Of a DNA stretch of 64,000 bases, positions 44,616-52,766 are shown one piece after another. The notes beneath the pieces are model-generated. The model made no database searches. It was given only the letters and a program-made list of their open reading frames with translations, and was not told the DNA's origin. This DNA comes from Gracilimonas sediminicola. Its GTDB lineage: Bacteria; Bacteroidota; Rhodothermia; Balneolales; Balneolaceae. The DNA lies in contig NZ_JANDBC010000001.1 in the NCBI RefSeq assembly GCF_024320785.1, forward strand, positions 1,122,001 through 1,186,000, read 5' to 3'. A program made the translations under genes and the position numbers. The stretch's first letter is position 1, and each line of letters starts with the position of its first letter.

Positions 44616-45043
44616 TAATTCAAAATGAAAAATTTAAAATTTAAAATATGAGTGCCGTAAAAGAGAATGTAATTCAAACTAAGAGCTTCCAGTTCTCACT
44701 ACAAATTATCGAGTTGTTTCGGAAGTTACAGGCTGAACGAGAGTATATTATATCTAAACAGTTAATCAGATCCGGAACCAGTATTGGGGCTAATGTAGAA
44801 GAAGCTATTGCAGGACAGTCGAAAAAGGATTTTTTATCAAAATTATCTATTTCTTTAAAAGAAGCTCGCGAAACTCATTATTGGCTGAGGTTATTAAAAG
44901 AAAGTGAACTAACTAATCTTAATGTCGATGCTTATCTTGATGCCTCTTTTGAATTAATCAGTATCTTGTCCGCAATCGTGAAAACAACGAGACAAAAGCT
45001 TCAATAATTTTTCATTTTGAATTTTAAATTTTGAATTCCATAT
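44616..45043. mobile_element. S23/four-helix-bundle element with AT-rich inverted-repeat ends
   Basis: A short unit made of one small ORF (44648-45007) enclosed by AT-rich arms. The left arm (from 44616) contains ATTCAAAATGAAAAATT at 44618-44634, and the right arm contains its exact complement at 45006-45022 (17 bp perfect). The first 26 bases are identical to the left of the ORF-less hairpin at 6523-6583. This layout resembles intervening sequences of 23S rRNA genes, which enclose an S23 ORF in a long stem, but here it is free-standing between rluD and recN. No target-site duplication was seen; mobility is inference. Confidence 0.6.
44648..45007 (+). CDS. Four-helix-bundle protein, S23 (23S rRNA intervening-sequence) family
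   Basis: The 119-residue protein matches the S23/IVP family throughout: ENVIQTKSFQFSLQIIELFRKL, EYIISKQLIRSGTSIGANVEEAIAG, QSKKDFLSKLSISLKEARETHYWLRLL and LISILSAIVKTTRQKL. The fold is an all-helical bundle related to the Avd-like accessory proteins of diversity-generating retroelements; no reverse transcriptase is nearby. Function unknown. It lies inside inverted-repeat ends next to recN and is transcribed in the same direction. Confidence 0.88.
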   Translation: MSAVKENVIQTKSFQFSLQIIELFRKLQAEREYIISKQLIRSGTSIGANVEEAIAGQSKKDFLSKLSISLKEARETHYWLRLLKESELTNLNVDAYLDASFELISILSAIVKTTRQKLQ

Positions 45044-46748
45044 GATTAAATCACTATACATAAAAGATTTTGCGCTCATTGATGAGTTGGAGGTCGATTT
45101 TGAGGAAGGGCTGAATATTTTGACCGGACAGACGGGTGCCGGGAAGTCGATTATTATTGGAGCATTGAATATGATTCTGGGTGAACGGGCCGACACCGAT
45201 GTGATCCGCCAGGGAAAAGACAAAGCCATTTCAGAAGCAACTATTCGTGTTGGTGAAGATGCTGATTTAAAAGCCCTGCTTGAAGAAAACGAGGTTGAAT
45301 TCAGTGAATACCTCATACTGCGCCGTGAAATTCGGAATACAGGAAGCCGTGCTTTTATTAATGATACTCCGGTTAACATAAGCGTACTGAAAGCAGCTGG
45401 AGATTTACTGGTCGATTTACACGGACAGCACGATCATCAACTTCTGCTCAAAGAAGAAAATCATCAGGGAGTAATTGATGGTTTTGGTGAAGTGGAGCCC
45501 ATTCTTAAAGAGTACAAGGCTGAGTACAAGAAAATGACCGAGCTGCAAAAAGAGCTACGGTCACTTCAAAAAAGAGAAAACGAGCTTCAGGAAAAAACAG
45601 AACTGTACCGGTTCCAGGTTCAGGAACTGGAAGAAGCACGGCTTGGGGAAATAGACCTGGAACAGCTGGAGTCGGAGATGAATCTGCTGGATAATGCAGA
45701 AGTGCTTGATCAGAAGGCAGCTGCTATATCCGAGATGGCAGATGCTGATGACGGCAACATCGTACAGCTGTTGAATTTTCTGAAGCTGAACCTGGAAGAC
45801 CTTGCCCGCATTGAACCGGAATTCGAGAACTACCTGAAAGAAATAAATGCAGCCCGTGTAAGTGTAAATGAAGCCATTGCTTTTGCTGAACGGTACCGCA
45901 ACAGTATTGAGTTCAACCCAAAGAGACTGGAAGAGCTCCGCCGGCGACAGTCGGAACTGAACCGCCTTCAGAAAAAATATCAGCGGGATTTACCGCAGCT
46001 CATCAGCTACCTGCATGAAATTCAGCGTGAGCTTTCCATTGCTGATAACTTCGACCTTGAAATCGAGAAGCTTGAAAATCAAATTCAAATGCAGGCGAAG
46101 GAGCTAAAAGACAAGGCCGTTCTGCTCCACCAAACCCGGCTTAAGATTGGAGAAGAGCTTGCTGTTCAGATTCAGCAGGAGCTGGCCAAAGTGGGAATTC
46201 CTCATTCCAAACTGGATGTACGGGTAGATTGGCTGTTATCCGACAATGGCTGGATTGAGGTGGAAGGCAAACAGATAGAGTGTAACGAAACCGGCTGCGA
46301 TGATGTTCGCATGTTCATATCCACTAATAAAGGCGAGGAACCTAAGCCACTGGCCAAAATTGCTTCGGGCGGCGAGATCAGTCGGGTAATGCTGGCGTTG
46401 AAGTCTATTCTGGCAAAAGAGCAAAGCCTGCCGGTTATGATATTTGATGAAATTGATACCGGAATCAGCGGGGAGATCTCTGAAAAAGTGGGAGCTTCCA
46501 TGCGTAAGTTATCGGAGCACTGCCAGATTATTGCGATCACGCACCAGCCTCAAATTGCAAGTCAGGCCCACAAACACTACAAAGTAGCTAAAGCTGAAGA
46601 GGGCGAACGAACCGTTTCGAAAATCATTCCGCTTTCAGATGAAGAGCATATCCATGAAATAGCCAGCTTAATGAGCGGTTCCCAAATTTCAGAATCGGCC
46701 CTTAACAGCGCCCGTGAACTTATAGAGAAGAATACCTTTAAAAATTGA
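45042..46748 (+). CDS. recN: DNA repair protein RecN
   Basis: An SMC-like ATPase used in double-strand-break repair. The 568-residue protein has Walker A GQTGAGKS at residues 29-36, a long central coiled coil (about 150-370, with several EL-rich heptads), the signature LAKIASGGEISRVMLALKSIL and Walker B VMIFDEIDTGISGE near the C-terminus. Length is normal. The ATG at 45042 lies 2-3 nt after the AT-rich right arm of the S23 element, so its ribosome-binding region is part of that repeat. Confidence 0.95.
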   Translation: MIKSLYIKDFALIDELEVDFEEGLNILTGQTGAGKSIIIGALNMILGERADTDVIRQGKDKAISEATIRVGEDADLKALLEENEVEFSEYLILRREIRNTGSRAFINDTPVNISVLKAAGDLLVDLHGQHDHQLLLKEENHQGVIDGFGEVEPILKEYKAEYKKMTELQKELRSLQKRENELQEKTELYRFQVQELEEARLGEIDLEQLESEMNLLDNAEVLDQKAAAISEMADADDGNIVQLLNFLKLNLEDLARIEPEFENYLKEINAARVSVNEAIAFAERYRNSIEFNPKRLEELRRRQSELNRLQKKYQRDLPQLISYLHEIQRELSIADNFDLEIEKLENQIQMQAKELKDKAVLLHQTRLKIGEELAVQIQQELAKVGIPHSKLDVRVDWLLSDNGWIEVEGKQIECNETGCDDVRMFISTNKGEEPKPLAKIASGGEISRVMLALKSILAKEQSLPVMIFDEIDTGISGEISEKVGASMRKLSEHCQIIAITHQPQIASQAHKHYKVAKAEEGERTVSKIIPLSDEEHIHEIASLMSGSQISESALNSARELIEKNTFKN

Positions 46749-46773
46749 CAGGAGGTTTTAGGGGCAAGGTATT

Positions 46774-46811
46774 AGGTGTTAGGTTTTAGCCGATTCTAAA
46801 ACCTAACACCT
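46774..46811. terminator. Two-way hairpin terminator after recN
   Basis: Perfect 16-bp arms aggtgttaggttttag (46774-46789) and ctaaaacctaacacct (46796-46811) enclose a 6-nt loop between the convergent recN and cytochrome-like genes. The sequence is AT-moderate and has no strong T-tract; it may also be a member of a repeat family. Confidence 0.6.
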
Positions 46812-46823
46812 TGAAATTAACAC

Positions 46824-47492
46824 CTATTTGATTAGCGTCATTTTCTCGGAACCCAGCAGATATCGTTCGTTAGCGGTGATGGCCACAAGTTGATAAAAGT
46901 AGATCCCCGATGGCTGATTGCCAAAACTCACCGGAACCGAGGTCTCACCCGCTGAAGCATTTCCTGCAATCTCCTCAACCAAAGCACCATGAGCTGTATA
47001 TATTTTCAGCTGATATGAAACCGCTTCGGGTACACGAAAGGTAATATTTGTGGTCGGATTAAATGGATTTGGATAATTTCCTTTTAGCTCGAAACCCTCC
47101 GGTAATTCGGCAATTACTTCATTTGACGTTGGAACTTCGTTGGCTCCTTCGTCAATCCATTGCCTTATAAGACTGATTTGCTCATCACTCAGTGCACCAC
47201 CCTGGGGCATTCGTGAGCCAAACTGAGGATTCGGTTCAATTTTATCTACTAAAGGACTACCATTTGCATTTCCCGGCAATACATGTTTACCGTCATAACG
47301 GCTAGCCGGACTTGTACTGGCAATCACGGCATCATAAGAGCTGGAATTAAAGCTGTTTTGCCCTGAACTATGGCAACTGTTACAACTGGCGTTGAAAATC
47401 GGTTGTATCTCGTCCTCATAATCAACCTGCGCATATACGTCCATGCCGGTAATACCTAAACATAGAAAAACAGAAAGTATAAATCGTTTCAT
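46824..47492 (-). CDS. Cytochrome c-like protein with T9SS sorting domain
   Basis: The 222-residue protein has a signal peptide (FILSVFLCLGITGMDVYA, cleavage before QVD), a heme-binding CNSCH at residues 37-41, a plausible axial-ligand loop (SRMPQGGALSDEQISLIRQWIDEGA) as in small cytochrome c-type domains, and a C-terminal type A T9SS domain with NYPNPFNPTT (about residue 140 onward). It would carry one heme and be exported to the surface. I used the ATG at 47490-47492 rather than a GTG two codons earlier. Redox partner unknown. Confidence 0.82.
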   Translation of the reverse strand: MKRFILSVFLCLGITGMDVYAQVDYEDEIQPIFNASCNSCHSSGQNSFNSSSYDAVIASTSPASRYDGKHVLPGNANGSPLVDKIEPNPQFGSRMPQGGALSDEQISLIRQWIDEGANEVPTSNEVIAELPEGFELKGNYPNPFNPTTNITFRVPEAVSYQLKIYTAHGALVEEIAGNASAGETSVPVSFGNQPSGIYFYQLVAITANERYLLGSEKMTLIK

Positions 47493-47611
47493 AAGCACCT
47501 CTCAAATTGGGTTTGTGAACTAAGGTTATAAAAATTCGTTTAATATCAAACTATTAATTTGACAAGACTAACTTTTTAATTAGTCATAAAAACGAACACC
47601 TCATTTCTCTT

Positions 47612-50458
47612 TTAAGACAAGCTACGATGGATAAGTTCCGCCGGATGGTAAGATTTAATATTTACCCCGTCTTTAATTTGATGACGGCAAGAGAAGCCCG
47701 GGGCACAAACTAAAGGATCTTTTTGCTTTTGCAGAGTCGGGAATAAAACCAACCCACCAATTTCCTGAGATACATCATAATGATCCTTTTCATACCCAAA
47801 ACTGCCAGCCATCCCACAGCAACCTGTCTCCAGTACATCCACAGTAAAGCCGACAGCCGATAAAGCTTCAACAGTTGGGTCATTTCCGACAAGAGCTTTT
47901 GCGTGGCAATGCCCGTGAAGGGTTACGGTTTGGTTCTGGGCTTTTGGAGACAATCGCGACTTATTCCGAGCCACAAACTCCTCAAAGAGGTGTGATTGAC
48001 CGGCCAGTTTTTCAGCCAGGGGTAGTTGTTCATCCGAACAAAGCTCCAGGAATTCATCCCGAACGGTCAATATTTCAGAAGGCTCCAGTCCTACCACCGG
48101 TATGCCGGCTTCCACATATTCTGTAAACTCTTCCAGTACTTCCCCGCAAATGGATTTAGCTTCATCAAGAAAACCTTTGGATAGCTGCGGGCGGCCGGTT
48201 TCCATCGCTTTCGGGATAAGCACCTCATATCCCATATGCTCCAACACGCTCACAGCTGACTTACCAATTTCAGGATCATTGTAATTTGTGAATACATCCA
48301 CAAACAGCACTACTTTCTCGTCACTTTTCACTGCTCCATTCCGGCGATGCTTTTTAAACCACCCCCGAAACGTTTGATTGGCGAATTTGGGGAGGTCACG
48401 CCGGGAATCAATCCCGAATACTCCTTCCAACACTTTTTTGCCTATTGCTGAACCCGCCACTTTATTGGCAATTTTTGGGGTGATAGAAGCCAGTGGAAAA
48501 ACCTTGGCAGCATCCGCAAAGAAGCGCTCTTTCAATGTTGATCCATTTTTTTGATGCCAGCCGTTCATGAACTCGGTCTTCATTTTGGCCATATCCACAT
48601 TGGCAGGGCACTCACTTTTGCACGCCTTGCAGCTCAGGCATAAATCCAGAGCTTCCTTCAGTTCCTCTGATTCATATCCCGCAGGATTTTCTCCCGCAAA
48701 AACCTGTCGAAATACATTTGCCCTTCCCCGGGTTGAATCTTTTTCGTCTTTGGTTGCCTGATAGGAAGGACACATCGTTCCGCCACTCTCGGCCAGCTTG
48801 CGGCATACACCGGCACCATTACAAAGCTCCATGGCGCTGCCGAAATCACCTTCTTTACGCCAGGAAAGTACCGTTTCCGGCTCGGGTTTTTGGTAGGAAG
48901 GCGAGAACCGCAAATCCTGATCAATAGGTTTGGGCTTTACGATTTTACCGGGATTAAAAATGTACTCCGGGTCCCAGATTTCTTTTACCTGCCTGAGAAC
49001 CGGCAGCATTTCTCTGCCCAAAATCTTTTCGATATATGGAGCTCTCACTCGTCCGTCTCCATGTTCTCCAGATAAAGAACCATTGTATTTCTTCACCAGG
49101 TCGGCTATTTCATCTGCCATGGTTTTCATGGTATTCAGCCCGGTTTCGGTAGTGATATCAATTTGGGGGCGTAAATGCAATTCCCCAACCGAAGCATGCG
49201 CATAGAACACGCACTTTGTGTTATGCTTATCCAAAATGGTCCGAAATTCTTTTACGTATTCCGGCAAATCCTGAACACGAACGGCGGTGTCTTCACAAAA
49301 TGACGGAGAACGTCCATCTGATCCCAGGCCCATCAACAACCCAAGGCCGGCCCTTCTCAGCTCCCATACCCTTTTCATTTTATCTTCTTCCGGAATGATT
49401 GGATAGGCATATCCCAAAGATTTTTCACTCAGCTTAGCCGAAACTTGCTCAGCCTTCTTTTGGAGCTCCTCAGGATCATTACCTTCAAACTGAGTGATGA
49501 GGATATAGTTGGGTTCACCCTCCAAAAAGAACCTGTTCTTGCGCTGTTCAATATTGCCTTTGGTGGCATTCAAAATGATATGATCTACCAGTTCGACAGC
49601 TGCCGGATCAAAATTTACAATCTCAACGGCCGCACGCATCGCCTCTTCCAGCGTTTCGAACTGTGGAACGACCACAAGCTTGTGCTGATCCAATGTACTC
49701 AGGTTCAGTCTGGCAGAAACCGTCATAGCCAGGGTCCCCTCACTTCCACAAAGTAATTCACAGAGGTTGAATTTTCGGCCGTTGGGATCAAACGGCTGCA
49801 TCTCACAAAGTTTATCCAGAGCGTAACCGGTGTTTCGGCGAATGATTTCCGGATGGGGATAACTGTTTTGAATCAGCTCACGGTTTCGCTCTATCAGCCT
49901 GAGCATAGAACGGTAAATATGCCCTTCTAAGTTTTCGAGTTTCTTTTTCTCCTCGAGCTCTTCGGATGTCAGCGGTTTAAAAATAGCCGTCGAGCCGTCA
50001 CTCAATACAGCTTCAATTTCGAGAGTATGCTCGCGCGTGGTTTTGTACTTGATGGAATAGGAACCCGAGGAGTTGTTTCCAATCATCCCGCCAATCATAC
50101 AGCGGTTGGTTGTAGCTGTGTCGGGCCCGAAAAGAAGTTGATGTTTCGCCGCTTCCCGGTTTAGCGTATCGCGGATAACACCCGGCTGTACATGAGCTAT
50201 ATGTTGCTCGCCATCAAGCGTAAGAATTTGATTCATATAGCGAGATACGTCCATGATGACACCGCCACCGGTAGTCTGCCCGGCCAGGCTGGTTCCCGCA
50301 CTTCTGGCTGTAATTGTGAACTTATCTTCGTTGGCTTTTTTTACCAATCGCCGGATATCCTCGCCGGATTTGGGAAAAGAAACTCCTTCCGGAAATTCCT
50401 GATACATGGAAGCATCCTGTGCATACAGCTGGCGGGTAAGGTTGTCGCGTTGAATCAA
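47612..50458 (-). CDS. FAD- and Fe-S-binding dehydrogenase, YdiJ-like (candidate D-2-hydroxyglutarate dehydrogenase)
   Basis: The 948-residue protein is a GlcD-GlcF-type fusion. The N-terminal FAD-binding PCMH domain has TARSAGTSLAGQTTGGGVIMDVSRYM and NTGYALDKL, FAD-oxidase C-terminal segment follows (SLSGEHGDGRVRAPYIEK), then two [4Fe-4S] clusters near residues 540-610 (CNGAGVCRKL...CPSY and CLSCKACKSECP), and the CCG cysteine domain at the end (HGHCHAKALVGN, GCCGMAG). Family members oxidise D-2-hydroxy acids; E. coli YdiJ acts on D-2-hydroxyglutarate. The start is a TTG at 50458; no in-frame ATG precedes it. Proximity to lhgO strengthens the substrate guess. Confidence 0.85.
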   Translation of the reverse strand: MIQRDNLTRQLYAQDASMYQEFPEGVSFPKSGEDIRRLVKKANEDKFTITARSAGTSLAGQTTGGGVIMDVSRYMNQILTLDGEQHIAHVQPGVIRDTLNREAAKHQLLFGPDTATTNRCMIGGMIGNNSSGSYSIKYKTTREHTLEIEAVLSDGSTAIFKPLTSEELEEKKKLENLEGHIYRSMLRLIERNRELIQNSYPHPEIIRRNTGYALDKLCEMQPFDPNGRKFNLCELLCGSEGTLAMTVSARLNLSTLDQHKLVVVPQFETLEEAMRAAVEIVNFDPAAVELVDHIILNATKGNIEQRKNRFFLEGEPNYILITQFEGNDPEELQKKAEQVSAKLSEKSLGYAYPIIPEEDKMKRVWELRRAGLGLLMGLGSDGRSPSFCEDTAVRVQDLPEYVKEFRTILDKHNTKCVFYAHASVGELHLRPQIDITTETGLNTMKTMADEIADLVKKYNGSLSGEHGDGRVRAPYIEKILGREMLPVLRQVKEIWDPEYIFNPGKIVKPKPIDQDLRFSPSYQKPEPETVLSWRKEGDFGSAMELCNGAGVCRKLAESGGTMCPSYQATKDEKDSTRGRANVFRQVFAGENPAGYESEELKEALDLCLSCKACKSECPANVDMAKMKTEFMNGWHQKNGSTLKERFFADAAKVFPLASITPKIANKVAGSAIGKKVLEGVFGIDSRRDLPKFANQTFRGWFKKHRRNGAVKSDEKVVLFVDVFTNYNDPEIGKSAVSVLEHMGYEVLIPKAMETGRPQLSKGFLDEAKSICGEVLEEFTEYVEAGIPVVGLEPSEILTVRDEFLELCSDEQLPLAEKLAGQSHLFEEFVARNKSRLSPKAQNQTVTLHGHCHAKALVGNDPTVEALSAVGFTVDVLETGCCGMAGSFGYEKDHYDVSQEIGGLVLFPTLQKQKDPLVCAPGFSCRHQIKDGVNIKSYHPAELIHRSLS

Positions 50459-50521
50459 AAAAACTCCTGCTTTGTTAGGGCAGAAGTTTGAGGTTAATTC
50501 AGGATAATATCAATACTAACT

Positions 50522-51121
50522 TCAGTAAACTTTAATGATCTCTCCTGTCCGGATTCCCTCTACGCTTTTCACATAAGCATTAACCACTTTATCCATTGTA
50601 ACCGGATTATGTCCGGGAAAATAACTCCCTAATTCAGCTGCCGAATCTTCCACTAAGCCCGGACTAACAACGTTCAATCTGACTCCCCTTTTCATTTCGG
50701 CGGCTGCTGATATACCAAATGAGTTAACAGCTCCATTTACCAATCCCAAGCCAACGGACCCTTTGATAGGATCTTCTGAAAGAATTCCAGTTGTTAGCGT
50801 AAAAGAACCATTGTCATTTATATACTCCCTACCTGCTAACACCACGTTTACCTGTCCCATCATTTTACTTTTGATGCCTACATAAAAATCCTCTTCTTCC
50901 AACTCAGAAAACGGTTTCATGGTAGCACTTCCTGCAGCAACTATTACGGCGTCAACTTTGCCAACCCGTTTATACATTTTCTCAATCGACTCATAGGAAG
51001 TCATATCCATCTGGATATCTCCAGAGCTTGAACCCACTTTTATAATTTCATGCCTTTTTTCTAATTCTGCCGTCACCTTGGCCCCAATAGTTCCGGTTGC
51101 TCCAACTATTACAATCTTCAT
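50522..51121 (-). CDS. Short-chain dehydrogenase-like protein
   Basis: The 199-residue Rossmann-fold protein has the cofactor motif GATGTIG (residues 7-13), then VDAVIVAAGSATMKPF and a C-terminal VRLNVVSPGLVED. The expected catalytic YxxxK is missing: the equivalent stretch reads GLGLVNGAV. The same absence is usual in this subfamily of short SDR-like proteins, so it may not be a classical dehydrogenase. It lies between the YdiJ-like gene and lhgO on the same strand, but both gaps (about 60 and 350 nt) argue against a single operon. Confidence 0.75.
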   Translation of the reverse strand: MKIVIVGATGTIGAKVTAELEKRHEIIKVGSSSGDIQMDMTSYESIEKMYKRVGKVDAVIVAAGSATMKPFSELEEEDFYVGIKSKMMGQVNVVLAGREYINDNGSFTLTTGILSEDPIKGSVGLGLVNGAVNSFGISAAAEMKRGVRLNVVSPGLVEDSAAELGSYFPGHNPVTMDKVVNAYVKSVEGIRTGEIIKVY

Positions 51122-51466
51122 ATCTATTCCTCTGTTTTGATTTCACACAAAACTACTTCCGTTCTGGGCAAACCTCTAATTGATAGGGTTTATGAATGCC
51201 ATAGGAATCTAATCGGTATATATAGGCTTTAACCATTCTTTTAAATCCGGGACAGTATCTTGGGGGGCTTTCAATTACAACTAATTTTCAGTTATCCACC
51301 TTGAAATTTCTTCAAGAAATCCGTCAACAAATTGTTTATCCAGCATCGGATACTCTGAAACATCACCAGTGTTTGCTGCCTGGAAAAGGTGGTTGGCACC
51401 GGCGAGCCTCGTGGTACTAAGTGAGTAGTAAATTAAAATTTCCAAGATTTCAAATTCACACAGCGG
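51122..51466. other. Intergenic region with a gene remnant
   Basis: Between the SDR-like gene and lhgO. Apart from the fragment of a hydrolase on the minus strand (51281-51449), the sequence has no open gene. It holds no promoter that fits well. Confidence 0.4.
51281..51449 (-). pseudogene. Remnant C-terminus of an alpha/beta hydrolase
   Basis: Minus-strand translation from just after an in-frame stop at 51450-51452 to a TAG at 51281-51283 reads ...TTRLAGANHLFQAANTGDVSEY, then PMLDKQFVDGFLEEISRWI near the end. This matches the C-terminal part of esterase-type alpha/beta hydrolases, including the catalytic histidine motif (NHLFQ). The upstream bulk of the gene is gone. It is probably what is left after a deletion; no start codon or catalytic serine is present. 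Confidence 0.6.
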
Positions 51467-52681
51467 TCAGGCTGATTGCTGGAAGGTGAAGTTAGCTTCC
51501 ACCCTTTTAACGATTTCATCACCTATGGCAAGACCGGCTGTAGCGGCCGGACTCGGAGCATTAAGCACATGAATTTGGCGATCAACTACTTCAAAGTAGA
51601 AGTCGTCCAGGATTTCTCCGTTCGGTTGAAGTGCCATAGCCCGGATTCCTGCCGGGGATACTTTAAGGTGTTCTTCCCGTACGTCCGGGATTAATTTTTG
51701 CAGTCCTTTTACAAAGGCCTTCTTGGAAAAAGACCGTTTGTATTCATCCAGTCCCATTCGCCAGTGTTCTTTGGCCATTTTCCAGAAGCCGGGGAAGTTG
51801 AAGGTTTCGGTTGTTTCCTTCAGGTTGAAGGAAAGCTTTTTATACCCTTCCCTCTTAAAGGCGAAAACCGCATTGGGCCCGCATTCAATTCCCCCAAGAG
51901 CCATTCGCGTAAAGTGCACCCCCAGAAACGGGAACTCAGGGTTTGGAAGCGGGTAAATCAAATCATTTACAAGATATTCGGCTTCGGGTTTGAGCTCGTA
52001 ATACTCTCCCTTAAACGGCACAATTTTAACCGGGGAATGAATGCCTGCGAAGCGAGCCACATGGTCAGAATACAGCCCTGCACAATTGATTAAGAACCGG
52101 GTGCTGATTTTGTCTCCACCAGCTTCGATTACAACTTCATCCCCTTTATTCGAAATGTTCGAAACGGCACTATTGAACCTGACTTCGCCATTTCCTTCTT
52201 CCAAAAGCCCCATCAGCTTGCGGCACATGCCGGCGTAATCTACAATACCGGAGCACGGCACATGGATAGCTGCAACTCCCTGAACATAGGGCTCCAGCTC
52301 GTTCAGTCGGTCTGCATCAATAAGCTCGATGCCTTCGATTTCATTCTGAAGTCCGCGCTCATAAATCTCTTTAAGTTTGGGTACTTCACTCTCATCAGCA
52401 GCAACAATTACCTTGCCGCATATTTCTATGGCCACGCCATGCTTTTTGCAGAAGTCAACCAGCTGATGACGACCATCCACGCAGTTCTTAGCTTTATAAC
52501 TGCCGGGCTTGTAGTAAATACCCGAATGGATAACCCCGGAGTTTTTTCCTGTTTGGTGAGCCGCTACTTTATTCTCTTTCTCTACAACGAGAATACGCGC
52601 TTCAGGATATTTCAGGGATAATTTATAAGCCGTGGAGAGCCCTACAATTCCGGCTCCAACAATAGTAAAATCGTACATCAT
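51467..52681 (-). CDS. lhgO: L-2-hydroxyglutarate oxidase (LhgO-like)
   Basis: An FAD-dependent enzyme that oxidises L-2-hydroxyglutarate to 2-oxoglutarate. The protein (about 404 residues) has the FAD motif FTIVGAGIVGLSTAYKLS, HQTGKNSGVIHSGIYYKPGS, PFKGEYYELKPE and PAGIRAMALQ, with the GLAIGDEIVKRV C-terminal segment. The start is ATG at 52681 or 52678; the longer reading from 52723 cannot be right because it runs through the SusD terminator hairpin. A TATCTTTG box lies 5 nt upstream. It is 30 nt downstream of that terminator. Confidence 0.88.
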   Translation of the reverse strand: MMYDFTIVGAGIVGLSTAYKLSLKYPEARILVVEKENKVAAHQTGKNSGVIHSGIYYKPGSYKAKNCVDGRHQLVDFCKKHGVAIEICGKVIVAADESEVPKLKEIYERGLQNEIEGIELIDADRLNELEPYVQGVAAIHVPCSGIVDYAGMCRKLMGLLEEGNGEVRFNSAVSNISNKGDEVVIEAGGDKISTRFLINCAGLYSDHVARFAGIHSPVKIVPFKGEYYELKPEAEYLVNDLIYPLPNPEFPFLGVHFTRMALGGIECGPNAVFAFKREGYKKLSFNLKETTETFNFPGFWKMAKEHWRMGLDEYKRSFSKKAFVKGLQKLIPDVREEHLKVSPAGIRAMALQPNGEILDDFYFEVVDRQIHVLNAPSPAATAGLAIGDEIVKRVEANFTFQQSA

Positions 52682-52686
52682 AGAGC

Positions 52687-52694
52687 CAAAGATA
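52687..52694 (-). promoter_or_regulatory. TATCTTTG box abutting the lhgO start codon
   Basis: The octamer matches TAnnTTTG and ends 5 nt before the ATG, so transcription would begin at or near the start codon. The nearest -33-like triplet (52721-52723) is 26 nt away, longer than usual. Confidence 0.35.
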
Positions 52695-52710
52695 AAGTTT
52701 ATACATAAAA

Positions 52711-52740
52711 AAAGAGCCCTCAAATTTTTGAGGGCTCTTT
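52711..52740 (-). terminator. Rho-independent terminator of the SusCD operon
   Basis: Arms aaagagccctcaaa / tttgagggctcttt form a strong GC-containing stem, followed on the minus strand by TTTTTTTATG. It lies 27 nt after the SusD stop codon and just before lhgO. Confidence 0.88.
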
Positions 52741-52766
52741 AAGCCTTAAATCAACCACTTTTGAAC

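Noticed and set aside
44648-45007. Diversity-generating retroelement (Avd-like protein)
   Set aside because: The protein is related in fold, but no reverse transcriptase or template/variable repeats are nearby.
50522-51121. Broken dehydrogenase because YxxxK is absent
   Set aside because: The frame is intact and the same lack is known for this short SDR-like subfamily, so this is not evidence of decay.
52682-52723. N-terminal extension of lhgO to 52723
   Set aside because: It runs through the strong terminator of the SusCD operon and the FAD-binding strand begins only after the ATG at 52681/52678.
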